Shown one piece after another: positions 63,262 through 64,000 of a DNA stretch of 64,000 nucleotides (the first letter of the stretch is position 1; each line of letters begins with the position of its first letter). Under the pieces are notes generated by a model. The model searched no databases and had not been told where the DNA came from. It was given only the letters and a program-made list of their open reading frames with translations. The stretch is from an uncultured Pseudomonadales bacterium (lineage in GTDB: Bacteria > Pseudomonadota > Gammaproteobacteria > Pseudomonadales > Azotimanducaceae), in the NCBI GenBank assembly GCA_958296295.1, contig OY282460.1, forward strand, positions 1,798,001 through 1,862,000. Reading direction: 5' to 3'. The translations under genes and the position numbers were made by a program.

Positions 63262-64000
63262 GTGAGCGCGAACGAGGAGTGGCCGGCCGGCGGCCTTGAG
63301 GGAACTGCCAACGGGCCGCGCACCGAGCGGGCCGTGCGCACCGCGTCTTGGCCGTTGCTCACGGCCAAAGTGCAGCCGCCGAGATTCGTCGCCGGCTACC
63401 ACCGGCGCGACGACTTGTTGCAACGCTTGGAACCGCTGCGCCGCCTGACGGTGCTCAAGGCCGCCGGCGGGTTCGGCAAGACGACTCTGCTCGCGGACGT
63501 GTGCCGGCGCTGGCGCGAAGCCGGGCGGACTGCCGCGTGGCTTTCGCTCGATGGCCAGGACACGCCGGGCGTGTTGGACGCCTACCTCGCCTTTGCGTTC
63601 GAGCACGCCGGCTTGCGGGTGGCGGGTGCCGAGGGCGCGTGGATGAACGACCGCGGCGTCGAACTGCCCCACCGGGTGCGCCGCCGCACCGAGCTGTTGT
63701 GCGTCGCTATCGAAGCCCATGCCGCGCCGTGCCTTTTGCTGCTCGACGAGGTGGACGTCGTGCGCGATCCGGGCGCCGTGGACACCTTGAACTTCCTGCT
63801 GCAGCACGCGCCGCGGAACCTGCACATCGCGATGGCGCTGCGCGCCAACCCCGGTTTGGATCTGGCGAGCGCCATCTTGAGCGGCGACGGCATCTATCTC
63901 ACCGCGGATCAGCTGCGTTTTCCCAAGGAGCGGATCGCGCTTTTCTTCGATGGCGAGCTTTCCCGCCGCGAGTTGGGCGCGATAACGGAGCGCACCGAAG
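63262..64000 (+). CDS. MalT/LuxR-type ATP-dependent transcriptional regulator, N-terminal part (runs off window)
   Basis: Open from a GTG to the window end (246 codons). SWPLLTAKVQPPRFVAGYHR, then RRDDLLQRLEPLRRLTVLKA, the P-loop AAGGFGKTTLLADVCRRWRE, AAWLSLDGQDTPGVLDAYLA and Walker B CLLLLDEVDVVRDPGAVDTL match the NTPase domain of MalT-like (LAL) regulators. ALRANPGLDLASAILSGDGI follows. The helical repeats and the C-terminal LuxR DNA-binding domain should lie outside the window. Such proteins oligomerise on inducer and ATP binding and activate transcription. Confidence 0.85.
   Translation, partial: MSANEEWPAGGLEGTANGPRTERAVRTASWPLLTAKVQPPRFVAGYHRRDDLLQRLEPLRRLTVLKAAGGFGKTTLLADVCRRWREAGRTAAWLSLDGQDTPGVLDAYLAFAFEHAGLRVAGAEGAWMNDRGVELPHRVRRRTELLCVAIEAHAAPCLLLLDEVDVVRDPGAVDTLNFLLQHAPRNLHIAMALRANPGLDLASAILSGDGIYLTADQLRFPKERIALFFDGELSRRELGAITERTE

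Noticed and set aside
1..64000. tRNA, rRNA, riboswitch or phage attachment sites
   Set aside because: None recognised by eye; a covariance-model scan would be needed to exclude small RNAs.

Overview
The window is GC-rich bacterial DNA. The gene types suggest a Gram-negative proteobacterium: AlgE-like outer-membrane barrel, periplasmic lipoproteins, gamma-glutamyltransferase, alpha-carbonic anhydrase, and UDP-glucose dehydrogenase next to UDP-glucuronate decarboxylase. I cannot name the organism. There are no rRNA or tRNA genes and no CRISPR array. About two thirds of the window (1-50 kb) is a repetitive, partly decayed cell-surface glycan locus; 50-64 kb is a mixed accessory region.

Layout. 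1-12.2 kb (minus strand): a decayed GT39-type glycosyltransferase, then five tandem membrane-anchored SGNH hydrolase/acyltransferase paralogues, headed by 3' fragments of carbamoyltransferase genes. 12.4-19.4 kb: methyltransferase, Wzx-type flippase, DUF218 protein, Uxs and Ugd, then a graveyard of gene relics and an IS630-type transposase fragment. 19.4-25.8 kb: sulfotransferase followed by a tightly overlapping four-gene module (GT2, PF03706-type membrane protein, GT39, FAD oxidoreductase). 25.8-29.7 kb: NCS2-type permease, cupin, and a small gene plus nucleotidyltransferase pair. 30-38.8 kb: two polysaccharide-deacetylase lipoproteins, an AAA-nuclease gene, a second flippase, an epimerase fragment, carbonic anhydrase and a polytopic glycosyltransferase. 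39-44.7 kb: a second, diverged copy of the four-gene module. 44.7-50.2 kb (minus): radical SAM enzyme, GIPC-transferase-like protein, GT4, methyltransferase, and a decayed flippase. 50.5-64 kb: DUF2141 protein, amidohydrolase, GGT, Hsp20, a TOPRIM-like/ATPase pair, outer-membrane barrel, a gene interrupted by a complete ISKra4-like element, a DUF4143-type ATPase, and the start of a MalT-like regulator.

How the parts may work together (inference): GT2 would charge a polyprenyl phosphate with sugar, the polytopic partner may help translocation, and GT39 would transfer the sugar in the periplasm. SGNH, carbamoyl-, sulfo- and methyltransferases and deacetylases would decorate the glycan, Wzx proteins flip repeat units, and Ugd/Uxs supply UDP-GlcA and UDP-Xyl. 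The most distinctive element is an unnamed domain of about 100 residues (called the FDVY/GQF domain here), fused C-terminally both to the SGNH proteins and to the GT39 enzymes, sometimes in tandem, and also found as orphan relics. Together with A-B-A-B paralogue order, module duplication and many gene fragments, it points to a locus that evolves by duplication, conversion and domain shuffling. Several single-base frameshifts lie in short homopolymers, so sequencing error is a live alternative for those, but not for the in-frame stops, deletions and relics.
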